A stretch of DNA of 64,000 nucleotides. It comes from Pohlia nutans (lineage: Eukaryota > Streptophyta > Bryopsida > Bryales > Mniaceae). Below are positions 35,459 to 49,032 of the stretch, piece after piece. The stretch lies in contig CM040085.1 of assembly GCA_022496805.1 (NCBI GenBank), forward strand, positions 12,305,811 through 12,369,810. Reading direction: 5' to 3'. Numbering within the stretch: the first letter of the stretch is position 1; each line of letters starts with the position of its first letter. Under the pieces are notes generated by a model that had not been told where the DNA came from, ran no database searches, and saw nothing but the letters and a program-made list of their open reading frames with translations. The translations under genes were made by a program, and so were the position numbers.

Positions 35459-36002
35459 CCCCTAAAAGCTCAAGGGGTATTGGACAAAACATAGATGTGT
35501 TATAATATGTGCCTTCCATATGTTTGATGAAGTTTGGTACACTAGACAAAATGTAGAGCATCATCTCTACAAATTATTCGTCCGGTCAAACTTCCAAAAA
35601 TAACTTTAAATCATTTTTTAATAAAGTTAAAAGCATTAAATTTTGAAAATTTGTATAAATTATTATTTTCACTTTTCGAGTTTAAAATTTAGTTTGATTG
35701 GTCAAAGTTGGGTTATCTATTGTAAACTTCAATAAAGCAAAAGAAATGATGGAGGGATCATCATTACTTTCCCCAAATAGCAAATTTTACAACACTAAGA
35801 CAATGTTGAGGTGATCCACTTTGAAACATTCTCCCGAGTGGAGTTTAACTCGGATTGCCATAATTCAAATTGCGTTGAAAAATAGACTTGATGTAGTATT
35901 TTTAAGTATTCTTTTATTTTTTCAAAAACATATTTTTTTGGTTCTAGGCAGCCTGTTAGATTCGGGCTGCAATCAGAGAATGGTCGTTTGAACGTTTAGG
36001 AG
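35459..36002. mobile_element. TTAA-flanked non-autonomous element (544 bp)
   Basis: TTAA lies at 35455–35458 and 36003–36006. The ends are CCCCTAAAAGCTC and, inverted from the right, CTCCTAAACGTTC, sharing CTAAA. The interior is AT-rich without a transposase. It resembles no other copy in the window closely. Confidence 0.7.
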
Positions 36003-36006
36003 TTAA

Positions 36007-37128
36007 ACCACCAGGCCAATTTTCTTGTCCCTCATTTGGAACCACAGAGGTCATCAAGCAAAGAAGTACAGTAACAAGAAGAAGTGACAAGAAGAGGTGT
36101 ACGAGCATAGCATAATAGAGCAGTGCAATGGAGCACCCTTTTGAAAACTGGATCGAGAGAGAATCTTCACTTAGATCCACATTTCTAATTAATGAAAGAA
36201 TGCCATTTGTTTGAAAGAATTTCCATGAATTTTGGAACCACCGTGTCATTGGCACATAAACTTAGTTTCTAATTGTAACCAGACTGTGGTCCCATTGCAA
36301 AAGGGTGTTGGTTCCTATTGCTCTATTATGCTATGAGGAGGCGAGGCTTATCTATGGATAATTTTTGGGTGGGAGGAAAATTGAAATCATGAAGAATGCA
36401 ATTATTTTCCATAATTATGTTGTTTTTAAATGAAATTTCTACAAATTTTCAAAGTAAAAGTTAGTCATCATCTAGAACTGATAACTACACTATCCCAAAT
36501 CTGTGAACATATGATTCCACAAACAGGTCCAAGTTGCTTCTTGAGATTGACTAACATAGATAATAGTGCAAGAAGTTGATTGGTTGACAGAATTTTTTAC
36601 ACAAGTGACATTGAGTATAATTCTTAACCATTATGGGTCATTCTACACATTGGCTTTACATAACATTCTTAAGCAGTAGGCCTTGCACCACCTATTGCTT
36701 GGTTGGCTTTTTACTAATGCAATAACTTTCTTTGGATCATGGACTCCACGATGACACTTGACATTATATGAGGGAATTTAGTAGGAGTCAAGCAAGTAAA
36801 ACAAACTTAAGATGTGAAAACAAAGAGCATCCAAGAGCATCGGAAAAAATCTTGGAAACTTTAGTAGGGGTACAAAGTCTAGGGCTTAAGAATGTTATGA
36901 GGTATATTCTCCGTTATGAGTGCTATTGAGCATTGCGCCACGTGGCCTCCTTCAATGCATTCCATATTTTTCTTATCCATTTCTCTCCGGTCAGAGAGCC
37001 TCTGCTTTGCGGCTTTAATTTGGTCCTTCGAGTTGCAGGACTTGGAGCTTCAAGATCGCCATAGCCACCACCTCTGACTTACTCAAGCTCATCCGTTTCT
37101 TGTGTTGCATTGGAGGTAGCGAGTGGCC
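36007..37128. other. Intergenic region upstream of the oxidoreductase gene
   Basis: No gene or clear repeat is visible. The last 200 bases are richer in GC and pyrimidines and probably contain the promoter and 5' untranslated region of the gene starting at 37129. Confidence 0.5.
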
Positions 37129-39113
<1,985 letters not shown>

Positions 39114-39670
39114 GTGACGCACTGGAAAAGTGTAGAATGTACAGTACAGAGTAATTAGTGATAGAATGGATGGTAGGTCTCCCTCAACTGTAGCATGGTG
39201 AGGATCTTGCACAAGTTGTTGAAATGCACAATTTCGTTGTTGCAGAAATTTCTGACGTCGTCTCTGTGGAATCACCACAATCCAGTAAGTGGTTAAAAAA
39301 TGGTCGTTGTATAATCCATCTTCCAGACTGCAAATGGAGAGAGTTATGGACTACATAATCAGCTAGGGACAGCAGTCAGTCCCGAGCTACCTACGGGACA
39401 TAACCTACGATACAGAATTAACATTTTTTGAACCAAAATAGTAAGAAGTTGTGTGATGCAACACTTGCATGGAGAGAAGTGGGAGTCAAAAAGAAAATCA
39501 AGAAGTTATGGTAAATAAATCTTGAATTAGCCATTGATATAGTGACACATCTATCGAGCATTTTCTGGAGTAGGTTATGATATAGACAATGGAATCAACA
39601 TAACACCAAGGTATGTGCACCAAAAATCAAAAAGCGACTTGTACAATTGCATCCAAGATGGGCCCGAGAA
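39114..39670. other. 3' flank of the oxidoreductase gene
   Basis: The first part is likely 3' untranslated sequence. The rest is AT-rich with no gene recognised. Confidence 0.5.
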
Positions 39671-41232
39671 TTTTTATTTTATTTTTTTGACATAGAGGGA
39701 GCAAAATTCCATTGCAAAGAAAAAAGCCACACATGAACCTGGACCCCAGAGGGACTGGCGACAATTTTTTAGTTTTTCACTTTTCAAAGAAACTGTAAGG
39801 CGAACCAAGGGCCGCAGCCCCTACCTAACTAATTGAACTTCCCTATAGTGGGTCTCACATGACTTCAAAGCACTTGATCACCAGTGCGGGTGCCGAGCAG
39901 GTCGCAAGACAAATAGAGCTTGTCAAATTTCTTCAGATAAGAGAGTTTTGGCCAAGTGTTTTGCCACTAATATCTTGGTTTTTTGCCATGCCACTCGAGC
40001 ATGGTCAAGTGTGGCTTCCCAAAGTAGATGCTCCACTTTGGCTTGGGACCAGATGTCCACACTTCTGTCCATTTTGGTGCATAAGTGTCGGGGATAGTCC
40101 CGTGCCACTTCTCTGGTATACTCTTTTCCAACCTTGTCCGCGGATGGATGAGTTGGTGGCCGAGTTTTGACGTGTAAGAATGGAGGAGCCCGTGTCCACT
40201 CCACTTCCATCTCCCAGGGTCAAACTAGAGGTTGAGAACTGTACCACAATACAGTTTAAATGCTTGTGCTTGCTGTTGGGTACCGCGCGAGATCGTGGCA
40301 ACTCGCACCCGTCTGAGCCACCCCTCATATTCTTCATAAGAGGCAGCTGCTGGTGTGCGTATCCTCAACAGCATTGAACGGTCTCCCACAAGGTAGCATG
40401 CATGACCTGCTGGCAAAGTGAGTCTGGTTGCAACGGGATCGAGTTGGGGCCGCACATCACATGTTACTTGAAAAATGAACCATGGGACTGTGTTGTTTTC
40501 TTCTTGGAACAGTCCAATGAAGTCACGAAGGTACAAAGAGTTCCTGGACTGTGCAAGCATTTCCACCCAATAAGCCGGGACCGCCGTGACCATGCGATTG
40601 TAATGTGCCTCCTCATGAGCCTGGAGAGGGAACTTGGTGCAAATCTCATGCCAACCGAAGAAGCGGAGCAAATTGCTATCCCAGATGTCATAGATTTGGG
40701 TCATTCCAGCTTTCATCAACTTCGTTGCGCGCTCGGGAGGAAAGCCGAAGTTACTTCCAAAGTAACAAGTGGTCCACCAGATGCTAGTCGTTAGCACTTC
40801 ATCGCCATTGGCCGGCAGAATCGCCTCCAAATTTTTGTTGATTTTCCTCCACGCCTTTACGATTCTATCCCACGCCCGTGAGCTTGTGCGAGCAGAAAAT
40901 TTGTACACCATGGCCCAGTGTGCAGCTGCCGGCCAGGCTCCCTTTGCTGCGGGCCATAATTGCAAGAGTCGGTATCGGAGCAGGTACTGCAAATTAGAGG
41001 AGCCAAGGGCTTGGGCCTTGATTATCCATTTCGCCATAAGGGCATGCAGGGCATCTTTTGGTTCCACAATGTTGAGTCCACCGTTCTGTTTGGAGACACA
41101 ACAATCAACCCAGCTAACTCGAGTCCGGCTTGTGTGGGTAGTACCAGCCCATAGAAATTTTCTTAGTGAGGCTCGAATTTTCCTCACAATATATCTTATG
41201 GGCCCAAGATATTGATTGCACAAGATGTACAC
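39671..41232 (-). mobile_element. 5'-truncated LINE (L1-type) with decayed RT C-terminal region
   Basis: The frame 41232–40225 begins inside a reverse-transcriptase C-terminal region typical of plant L1-clade LINEs: SLRKFLWAG, then VSWVDCCVSKQNGGLNIVEP and KDALHALMAKWIIKA. After a TAG near 40228 the same frame continues with DPGRWKWSGHG, IPEKWHGTIP and WTEVWTSGPKPKW, the start of the zinc-binding (zf-RVT) segment, before more stops. On the minus strand an A-rich tail (about 39671–39692) follows, as expected for a LINE 3' end. No endonuclease or polymerase core is present, so it is a dead 5'-truncated insertion. Confidence 0.78.
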
Positions 41233-42619
41233 ACTTAATTATAAAGATATATGGTGTGATTTAAAATGCGCACTCTATTGTAAATATAAACCTTTTTTGA
41301 CATTGGTACTACGTGCTCCCCGACTCTTTCTACTCTTCTCAACATAATAAAGATAATGTGCAAAGATAACATATAAAGAATTTACTAAAGTTGTATTGCT
41401 CTTAAATTTCTTTATATTAGTAAATATGGATAAACCAAGTTCTTTACTTAAACAAAAATTAGGAAAATACTTGTTTTGAACAAATTTGTGAAATAAGCTT
41501 GGATATATCGGACCGATATGCTATTGTTAGAAGATATTGCTTTGGTCTTTGTATTGGTATGAGTAAATAATGAAACAAATTCAAACTAGGCTAGTATACA
41601 TGACAATGTTGATGTCATGCCAACAAAGTGATACTAATACATTCAACAGTAGAATTGTCCTATTGAAAATTGACCTTTCGTCTACATAAACATGATAAGA
41701 TGCTAAAGTAAGGAATGAATATACTACAAGATGATATGAAGTACTTGATAAATGTAAAAAGTCAAACAAAAGAGCTATAGTGAAGACATCTCAAATCAAA
41801 TGTTGCTATGTATGCAAATGAAAATAGAAGTGACCACCAATATCTCTACCGTTGCAATTTCCAACCTATAATACAAACACTTTTGTGCGGGACACTTCAA
41901 CACATCGCAACCCTTCCAATTTTTATTTTTCTTTGGAACACACACTAAGTTTGAGGTTTGCACTCGCAAAGGTGAGGTATTGCATCACTTCCATTTTACT
42001 ATGAGAATTTTTTTTTGTTGCCACACGTTCGTTACAATCCTCACACCTCTTGAGACACCTCCTATCTTCACACCTCCCGAGACAACACCTCACCTCTAAG
42101 TCTTCATCACCTTCATATTCATTCTACTAACGGTTTGTCGCAATCTTCATACTTCCTCTCCTCCAAGTCTTCATCGTGTCCATATCTATTCTACTAACAG
42201 TTTTGTTGCATAGGGATATTGAAGGGATACAGCTTGGTTGGGAGGTCCTTTAAACCATTCCTAATTCTCAATTGGTGCATTAGGTAGCATTCATGAATTT
42301 CTCCAGGAAAAATTTCTAATGTAGTGTGTTTCTAACGATGAATTTTGCAACAAGTACAAGCTCATTCAATTGAAATCTCATTGCTCTATCACTAATTAAT
42401 GTGGTGTGTTGGCACTCATATGGCAAAAGCAACAATGAAAATTGTGGGTTTTTAACCTTTAACCGGGCAAAGGAATATTGGTACAAGACTACTCTCCCCT
42501 TCCAGGAATAGACACTTTAGTAACCAGAAACTAGTAAAAGTAACCCACAGTAGCCATTATCAAGTATTTACATCATTTGTAATGGTATAAAACGAGGTTT
42601 ATTATGTTGATGGTCGCCA
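41233..42619. other. AT-rich intergenic stretch with a ~68-bp direct repeat
   Basis: No gene is seen. Around 42090–42225 a phrase with AAGTCTTCATC and ATTCTACTAACGGTTT appears twice in direct orientation, within a pyrimidine-rich region. The rest shows no structure I can name. Confidence 0.5.
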
Positions 42620-42700
42620 AGTCATGGTTCCTAGGTTGGTTGGAGAAGGACTTTTGTGTTACAATTATACTGTCCGGGTTCGATTCCCGTTGGGTCCGTC
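42620..42700 (+). repeat. tRNA-like sequence (possible SINE head or element tail)
   Basis: GGTTCGATTCC at 42677–42687 is a perfect internal B-box, with CGGG and CCCG forming a T-stem. TAGGTTGGTTGGAG at 42632–42645 resembles an A-box at a normal distance. The 3' acceptor strand TTGGGTC has no matching 5' strand, so a functional tRNA gene is unlikely. It lies antisense at the 3' side of the LINE at 42900–43672. It could be a tRNA-derived SINE or a tRNA-like part of that LINE. Confidence 0.45.
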
Positions 42701-42899
42701 TGAACGTTATTGTAATATTCATGACTTGGTGCTGCTAGTGAATTTATCATAGGCAGGAAAGTTGTACCAACCAACCGGCCCCTACCCACCTTCTTGAGAC
42801 AAGTGGTGACACCGTGCTATTTGTTTAAAATAAATAGTGGTCTTCACCACTACCCCCCTCTTTTTATTCTGTTGGTATTGATTGGTTGTTTTCTATTCG

Positions 42900-43672
42900 T
42901 CTTTTATGTAAAAGGATTGATCCGGCATATTGTATAGCAATAGTGTTTATTTCTTTAAATGTGTGTGTAACAGAAGTTTCAGATAATTAAAATTTTGTTT
43001 CCAGTTGTTTCATTGACGGGACGTGCGTAGTTCCTCTAGCACCAGCCAAGATGACTATAAATGGATCTACTTTCCATCCTTGGTGAATGATGCTATTAAT
43101 TAATGGTTGATATTTTTGAATTTTATTGTTTATTGTATCTTATGAGAATCTGTCGTTTGTGTATGTGAATTCAATAAATTGTATGGTGAGGTTGTCTACT
43201 GGGTTTATTGGTGGAGTACTTTGGTGTGGAAGTTCTTTAATATATAGTAGATCAGGTTTGAATCTAGCGTTGGAGTGGCATCTTTGTTGTCTACATGTAC
43301 AAGGTAGGAGCCATAGGGGGACTGTATTTTCTTGTGGGTTGTTGTTAAATGTCCCTGCATTCATGAGGGTGTAGCATCTTGATTTTTGTGATGATAAAAT
43401 TAATTTTCTTAGTTCCCATACTGCTTTGTTATGTCTTTTGGTTCTAAGGGCGTGTATGTGGTGTTGATTACATTTTAGGAGTACATGGAGCCATGTGTCT
43501 GCATCAAAGGAGTTGCAAATCGGGCATGTTATTGATGGAAATCTTTCTATGCCAAAAAATAGTTGTTTTCTAGCATTTCCCATGTATTGACCAGTACGGA
43601 ATTTTAGTAGGCTTGTTTTTTGTGAATCTGTTATTGCAGGGTTAGACCAAAAGTTATTGGATATTTCATTAT
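42900..43672 (-). mobile_element. Fragment of a non-LTR retrotransposon ORF C-terminus
   Basis: Reading minus, the frame gives SLLKFRTGQYMGNARKQLFF, then a zinc-knuckle-like TCPICNSFDADTWLHVLLKC and H, then RTKRHNKAVWELRKLI and LMNAGTFNNNPQENTVPLWL. It next gives LTIQFIEFTYTNDRFS and a TAA at about 43140. The same frame continues KIQKYQPLINSI and ILAGARGTTHVPS to a stop at 42987. These motifs occur at the end of a reverse-transcriptase ORF that I associate from memory with animal and Rhizophagus (glomeromycete) genomes, rather than with typical plant LINEs. The 5' part is missing and abuts a truncated TTAA element. One stop breaks the frame, so it is inactive. Confidence 0.6.
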
Positions 43673-44134
43673 CTGAAATTGGTCCCAACTAGGAATGTGT
43701 GGGAGTTTTCTTCTACGTTTTAGTCCAATTTACGGTTCTTCAAAATTGTTAAAATTGCGTTTTTTATAGCACTTTAAAGTTCACAGCCCTAAAATTCCAG
43801 TATACACTGCAGAATAAGTTTTTCAATCGAATTTCTTTTTATGTAAGCTTGAGAAGCATGTAGCCTTCACCTTGTTGTTCATCACTATTATTTACATTTT
43901 TTCTAAAAAATTCATACAATTTTAGGCATTTTTGTAATGAATATGGCTATCACAAGAGAATAACTTTGAAAAATCTTATAAAATTCATTTTCATTTAAAT
44001 AATTATGAAAAAATCAGTGTAAATTGGTTTAAGGATATATTATATGAGAAAAATACCAAAAAAGTATAATACATTTTAAAATGTGACAAATTGATGAGGT
44101 TTGACCGGATAAATGTAGTGAGGACGCTTAAGGG
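43673..44134. mobile_element. Truncated TTAA element, subfamily B
   Basis: The right end GGACGCTTAAGGG abuts TTAA at 44135–44138. Internal sequence matches the full copy at 50853–51397 in the opposite orientation, over most of its length. Homology stops near 43673, at the LINE fragment, so the other end has been lost. The TTAA overlaps the ATG of the SPH relic. Confidence 0.8.
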
Positions 44135-44137
44135 TTA

Positions 44138-44494
44138 ATGGTAGTGCTCATGGTGGTGGAGGCAACTATGGCCAGCAAAGCTGACGTGAACATCTGGAAC
44201 AATATTGCGCCCGGTGAGAATCTGTATGTGCGATGCACGTCAGGCGACACCAACATGGGCGAGCACAATCTGGCATACTGACAGAAGTGGGGGTTTGGGT
44301 TTTCACCCAACCTGTGGGGCACCACTTTGTTCCATTGCAACTTCGCATGGCGCACTCACACACAAGCTTTGCAAGTGTGGAAGGCCGGCTTTCCTGACGC
44401 TTGCCGTCATTGCGAGTGACGTGTGAGCCAAAATGGCTTCTACCGAAACGAGCATAAAGAGTCGCAGCCCATTTTTTTCACCAGTTGGAAATAA
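44138..44494 (+). pseudogene. S-protein homologue (SPH / self-incompatibility S1 family) relic
   Basis: The 119-codon frame starts MVVLMVVEATMASKADVNIW and continues NNIAPGENLYVRCTSGDTNM and GEHNLAY. After a TGA it gives QKWGFGFSPNLWGTTLFHC, then after more residues CRHCE, a second TGA, RVSQNGFYRN and SWK with a final TAA. This is the SPH pattern: N-terminal VxIxN, LxVxCxS, the W-F-F-N-FGTTLF-C core, CxxC and NGxYR. Family members are small secreted, disulphide-bonded proteins of plants; one is the poppy female self-incompatibility determinant. Two in-frame stops make it a pseudogene. The signal peptide is short, perhaps cut by the TTAA element that ends exactly at the ATG. Confidence 0.75.
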
Positions 44495-45289
44495 TTTTCA
44501 CTCACTGTCCATGTGGTAGATAGAACATGATGGCTCCTTCATTTCTATATAGCAGCTTCAATGCTGTGTGTCTGCAATTACACATAACAATTAATTATTT
44601 TGTGTCACACATCCCAGAATACAGCAATTAAAAATACACACATACTGAAATCATTAATATCACACTCTCAAATATCACATTCCAATATTTGCAGAGAATA
44701 TTTGCTTCATTGTACCGATGTGATTGGACATCTTCCACATGTCAAGTTCTGAATTGATGTATGTTGGTATGATATAATAGAGTTTCAAATGAGTGTATTC
44801 ATGTTGGACAAGAATGTCCAAAACACTCGTTGAAGTACATGTACAAAATCACTACTATGGCCATGTATCACCGTCAAGGAAATTGAGATACTAGCATATC
44901 TAGTCCATCAAAAAAGGTCACTAAAAACTAGATATTTAGTGTTTGATATAGAAGGTGGTTTACTTGTATACAACACCAATAAAATCCACATCCTCAATGC
45001 AATTTGAACCAATGATAAGTCTCATAGTGTGCAAAAGCAAAACATGAAGTATCATTTATTAATAAAATGAAAATTTTCTAATGATTCATTCATATATATA
45101 TACATGGATGTATGTATGTGTGTCTCTATGTGTGTATAATTCTTGTTAGAAATTTGGATGTTCAAAAAGAGGTTGACCCATCCAAAAATCACGTATTTGT
45201 CAAGACCTTGGAACAGCTAAAGAGAGTTTAGAAGTTGACCTTGGAACGGCTAATGGGATTAATTGCTATCTTTTTCATTCAAAATCTGA

Positions 45290-46215
45290 AGCACCTTGGA
45301 TTTTTTCAATTAGGAATAAGATACTCACAATCTAGGAATGAAATTTGTTGTGATGGGTTGAAATGTAATACTCTAAATATTAACCCTTTAGCGCGCCAGC
45401 GTCCATATATTGGACAACGAATAGATTAAAGCTGTTTGATTTCCATCCAAAGTGGACAGTTTTCATCCACCAAATTTTTTTTGGGTTCTTGTGTAAGTTG
45501 ACTATCCTTTGTACGGTGTGAATCTTCAAAATCGGTTATCATGATTTTTGGAAAAATAACACAATTGATTTATGTCAAGTTTCATTCTTAGTTCAAAAAG
45601 TGAGACTTTAGACATGATTTTTCAAAATAAGTAGAATCAAATAATGGAAACCATACCATCGCGTAGTGCATGTTATTCCAATTTCATTCCAATTTTTTTC
45701 AATTTTTTTGTGTCAATTCGAGATTTTAAATTGAATTTCAAGAGAAAACCTTGCAAAATTATTTTAAAATTATTAATAAAAAATATGATACATCTAACCG
45801 TAGAGATGTGATCTTCACATTGGCATTTACAAATTTTCTTTGTACATCAACTCCATTTTTGGTTTCCATCAAACATTTTATAACACTTCTTTGAAAACAA
45901 TGTTGAATTGGGACGTTAAAGGGTTAAGAGTAGTGATTTTTGGAGATGTTTTGGTTGCTTAATTTTATGAATTATTGGTTTTTTTGAAGCTCATTTAAAC
46001 TAAGATCTTAAAAAAAATTGGTGAATCATTGCAACATGAAATCAGGCATAAAAAATTCACAAATTATCTCCTTTCTAATCAGTTCATACATGCATGAAGC
46101 TAACTTTCTATAAAATCTATAGTAAAAAATCCACACTACAAAAAAGTGCATGACAAATGTGAATACAGAGTTTGATTCTAGATATATCATCCAGGAATCG
46201 GACAGCTAGGGGTTA
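45290..46215. repeat. Paralogous segment, copy 1 (contains a TTAA element)
   Basis: Flanks of the element at 45384–45923 match the segment 47770–48418 in the same orientation. Shared phrases include GAATAAGATA, GAAATTTGTTGT, AATACTCTAA, GTAGTGATTTTTG, AAACTAAGATCTTA and CATGCATGAAGCTA. Divergence is considerable. The right end is close to CTAGGGGTTAT, so the segment may itself be an old TTAA-type element. Confidence 0.7.
45384..45923. mobile_element. TTAA-flanked non-autonomous element, subfamily C (540 bp)
   Basis: TTAA lies at 45380–45383 and 45924–45927. The ends are CCCTTTAGCGCGCC and GGGACGTTAAAGGG. The interior matches the element at 46818–47359 in reverse orientation, for example TAATGGAAACCATACCATC and GACATGATTTTTC. 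A paralogous stretch near 47870 lacks this insert, which supports insertion into older sequence. It encodes no transposase. Confidence 0.9.
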
Positions 46216-46813
46216 TGAGTACCATAAAATGCATAAATAAGGTCAAAAATGAGCATTTTTATTTATTTTTAATCAATTAATTCATTTTAAAAACTTTATC
46301 ATTGAAATACATATATATGAGTTCTACAACTAGAGTTAAAAATGTAGTGCCGAGCACAAAGAATGCGCATAGTTTCATTTATTTTTGTAGGATGGGTCAT
46401 AAATCGTTTTTGCCTTATAGTGTTCTAATTCTTTTCCAATGGCCTTTTGTCCGGTGTGTGCTGGGTCATAATCATTACGAACAAACACTTTATTCACGCC
46501 GACCTTGAAAGAGGCCGGAGTTTCTATCTGTCTTCTATTTCTTGTGGAACAAAAGTATTGATGTTTTTGCATAAACACCTCTATCATATTTAGGATGTAC
46601 ATTTCCAAGAAAAATTTAACCAGTCAAGATATTGGTTCTAATAATAAAATTTATTATTTTTTGGCCACGAGTGAATTCACTAGTAGAGATCACTAGTAGA
46701 AATTTAGTGAACATGACGTTAATGACTAAAATAATGTCCGTTGTGACATTTCTTTAGTGACTTAAATTCAATTTTGAGTCACTGAAAGACATGTCATAAT
46801 GGACGTTTAGTCA
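46216..46813. other. AT-rich stretch between elements
   Basis: No gene is recognised. Short mirrored phrases occur around 46700–46810 (AGTGACTTAAATTCAATTTT followed by GAGTCACT), suggesting another degraded fold-back, but no borders can be set. Confidence 0.35.
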
Positions 46814-46817
46814 TTAA

Positions 46818-47359
46818 CCCTTTAAGGTCAAGATGATGCACCGATTTCAAAGATGCATCATAAAATGTTTGATGAATAACAAAAATGGAGTCAATGTACA
46901 AAGCAAAGTTATAAATGTCAATGTGTAGATCACATATGTATGGTTGGATTCATCATATTTTTTATTAATATTTTATAATTAAATTTTCAAGTTTTTCTTT
47001 TAAAATTCAATTTAAAATCCCGAATTAACACAAAAAAATTAAAAAGCTATTGTAATGAAATTGGAATAACATGCACTACGAGATGGTATAGTTTCTATTA
47101 TTTGATTCTATTTGTTTTGGAAAATCATGTTTAAAGTCTCACTTCTTGAACTAAGAATAAAACATGACATAAACCAATTGTGTTGTTTTTCAAAAAATCA
47201 CAATATCTTATTTTGAAGATCCATACTGTACAAATGATAATCAACTAGCACAAGAACCAAGAGAAATTTGGATGGATCAAAATGTGACTAGAAAATCATC
47301 TTGAAAATGGTTGGCAATCTGTTTAGCATCCACTATATGAACGCAAGCACGCTAAAGGG
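46818..47359. mobile_element. TTAA-flanked non-autonomous element, subfamily C (542 bp)
   Basis: TTAA lies at 46814–46817 and 47360–47363. The ends are CCCTTTAAGGTC and GCACGCTAAAGGG. It is an inverted, diverged copy of 45384–45923 along its full length and lies about 0.9 kb away. Confidence 0.9.
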
Positions 47360-47769
47360 TTAAAGTCATGTCCTCTTGGACAAGATTTCTACTAGTGATT
47401 CAATGCATTTGATACTATTATATTAGCTACTTTAATAGATGGATAAAAGTAATATTATTTATATATCATATTAGTATTCACAAATGTATATGATCACTTG
47501 CGTACCCTTACACACATTGATCACAAAGTAGAAAGGAGTTGTAAGGAAAAAAGAAAATAAAAAAAATCGTTTAAATTTGAAAAATTCACAATAATGTTTT
47601 TTTTTTAAATCTCTAGGCTACAAGGGTATTTGCCTTCACCTAGACTCTTGTGGGAAATTATTCAGATATTGGGTAGGATGAGACGATTAATCTTTAGATT
47701 CTATCCATATAGTTAGATTTATGATTTCTATCACCATTATTTCGTATAAAATTTGAAACTTAAAATTCA

Positions 47770-48418
47770 AAATTCTTTTGTAATTTGATTACGAATAAGA
47801 TATTGATAATCTATGTAACTATGAAATTTGTTGTAATGGATTGAAATTCAATACTCTAAGTGTAGTGATTTTTGAAGATTTTTTCGGGGGGTGCAATCTA
47901 TATTATGTTTGAGAATCACATGCGTTCATGACTCCCTCTAAAAACCCCTTGTATATGAGGGGTTATATGTCTAAAAACCTATGTATATATATCTATTTCA
48001 TTCTAAATTTATGTTTAATATAAGCATACGTCAATATTTTCAACTCTAAATATGTTTATCATATATTTAAGTCTTACGATAGTGTTCCAAATTAACACCC
48101 CTTCAGTGCAGTCATGTATACGTATACGTATTCAATATAGTGCACCCCAAGAGATTTTTAGGTTGATTACACGATAGCTGGTTTTTCCAAGAACACTTTT
48201 GAACTAAGATCTTAGAAATTTTTGATGAATCATTTCAACATGAAATGAAGCATAAAAATTTCACAAGTTATCCCCTTTCTACAAAGTTCACACATGCATG
48301 AAGCTATCTTGCTATAGAATTCAGTAATATTTTTTGGATTGCAAAAAGTGGCTTGATAAATGAAATGTTACTGATATTTATCATTCATCATTTAGAATAT
48401 GGACGCCTGGTCCTTTAG
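47770..48418. repeat. Paralogous segment, copy 2 (different insertion)
   Basis: It matches 45290–46215 in direct orientation but lacks the subfamily C element. Instead it carries its own insertion at 47888–48148. The right end reads CCTTTAGGGG, without TTAA after it. Confidence 0.7.
47888..48148. mobile_element. 261-bp MITE with GGGGTGCA ends
   Basis: The left end GGGGTGCAATCTATATT and the right end (inverted) GGGGTGCACTATATTG are similar over about 15 bases. AGATTTTT occurs on both sides, compatible with an 8–9-bp target duplication. The paralogous stretch near 45940 lacks the insert. The superfamily (hAT or Mutator-like) is undecided. Confidence 0.65.
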
Positions 48419-49032
48419 GGGCAGGGACTTTCTGCGAACCTCGGACTCATAATTTTAGTCTTAGTTATGAAGAGAAATTGAGTCTCAAATTTGCGGAATA
48501 CTCCCAACTAGACGAATATGACCATTCTTGGGATGTATATAAGGAATTATAGTTGGGTGCACCATTTGCAGTTTCACCTTAATTTTAGTCAAGACATGTA
48601 GATATTCAACCATCTTGATAGATAGTTTACGGTCCAATTGTAAAGACTTTTAAAGCCAATTTCAAAGACCTTAAGAGTCCTTGGTTATATCAAACATTCA
48701 AGTAATGTCGTAACCAACACTCACAATGTATAAATTAATGACATGAATTTGTGAAGCTAGAGTGCTAGATACAAGCTTTTGGCCTCATGTGGATAACTAA
48801 TTTAATTTGCAATATTTAATACTAAAAAAATAAAAAATAGCAATATTTAGTATTAAATAGTAATTATAGCCATTTAATATGACATTAAAAACTTATAATT
48901 TATACAAATTAGAATTCCTCCATGTGCAACTTCTTTTATTACATTAACAACATTACAGATGGTAGAGCATGAAGTTGAAGGAAGTTCAATCTCTAATACT
49001 TTAACATGACACTATGTGTAGGACAATCACTA
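48419..49032. other. AT-rich intergenic stretch
   Basis: I see no gene, RNA or well-bounded repeat here. Confidence 0.45.

Noticed and set aside
40402..41215. Plus-strand frames of 130 and 148 codons
   Set aside because: They are antisense shadows of the LINE fragment on the minus strand.
42620..42700. Functional tRNA gene
   Set aside because: The A- and B-box-like words are present, but the acceptor stem has no 5' partner and no anticodon arm can be folded convincingly.
48405..48420. CCTTTAGGGG as a TTAA-element end
   Set aside because: It is not followed by TTAA and has no left partner. It is kept only as a hint about the old paralogous segment.
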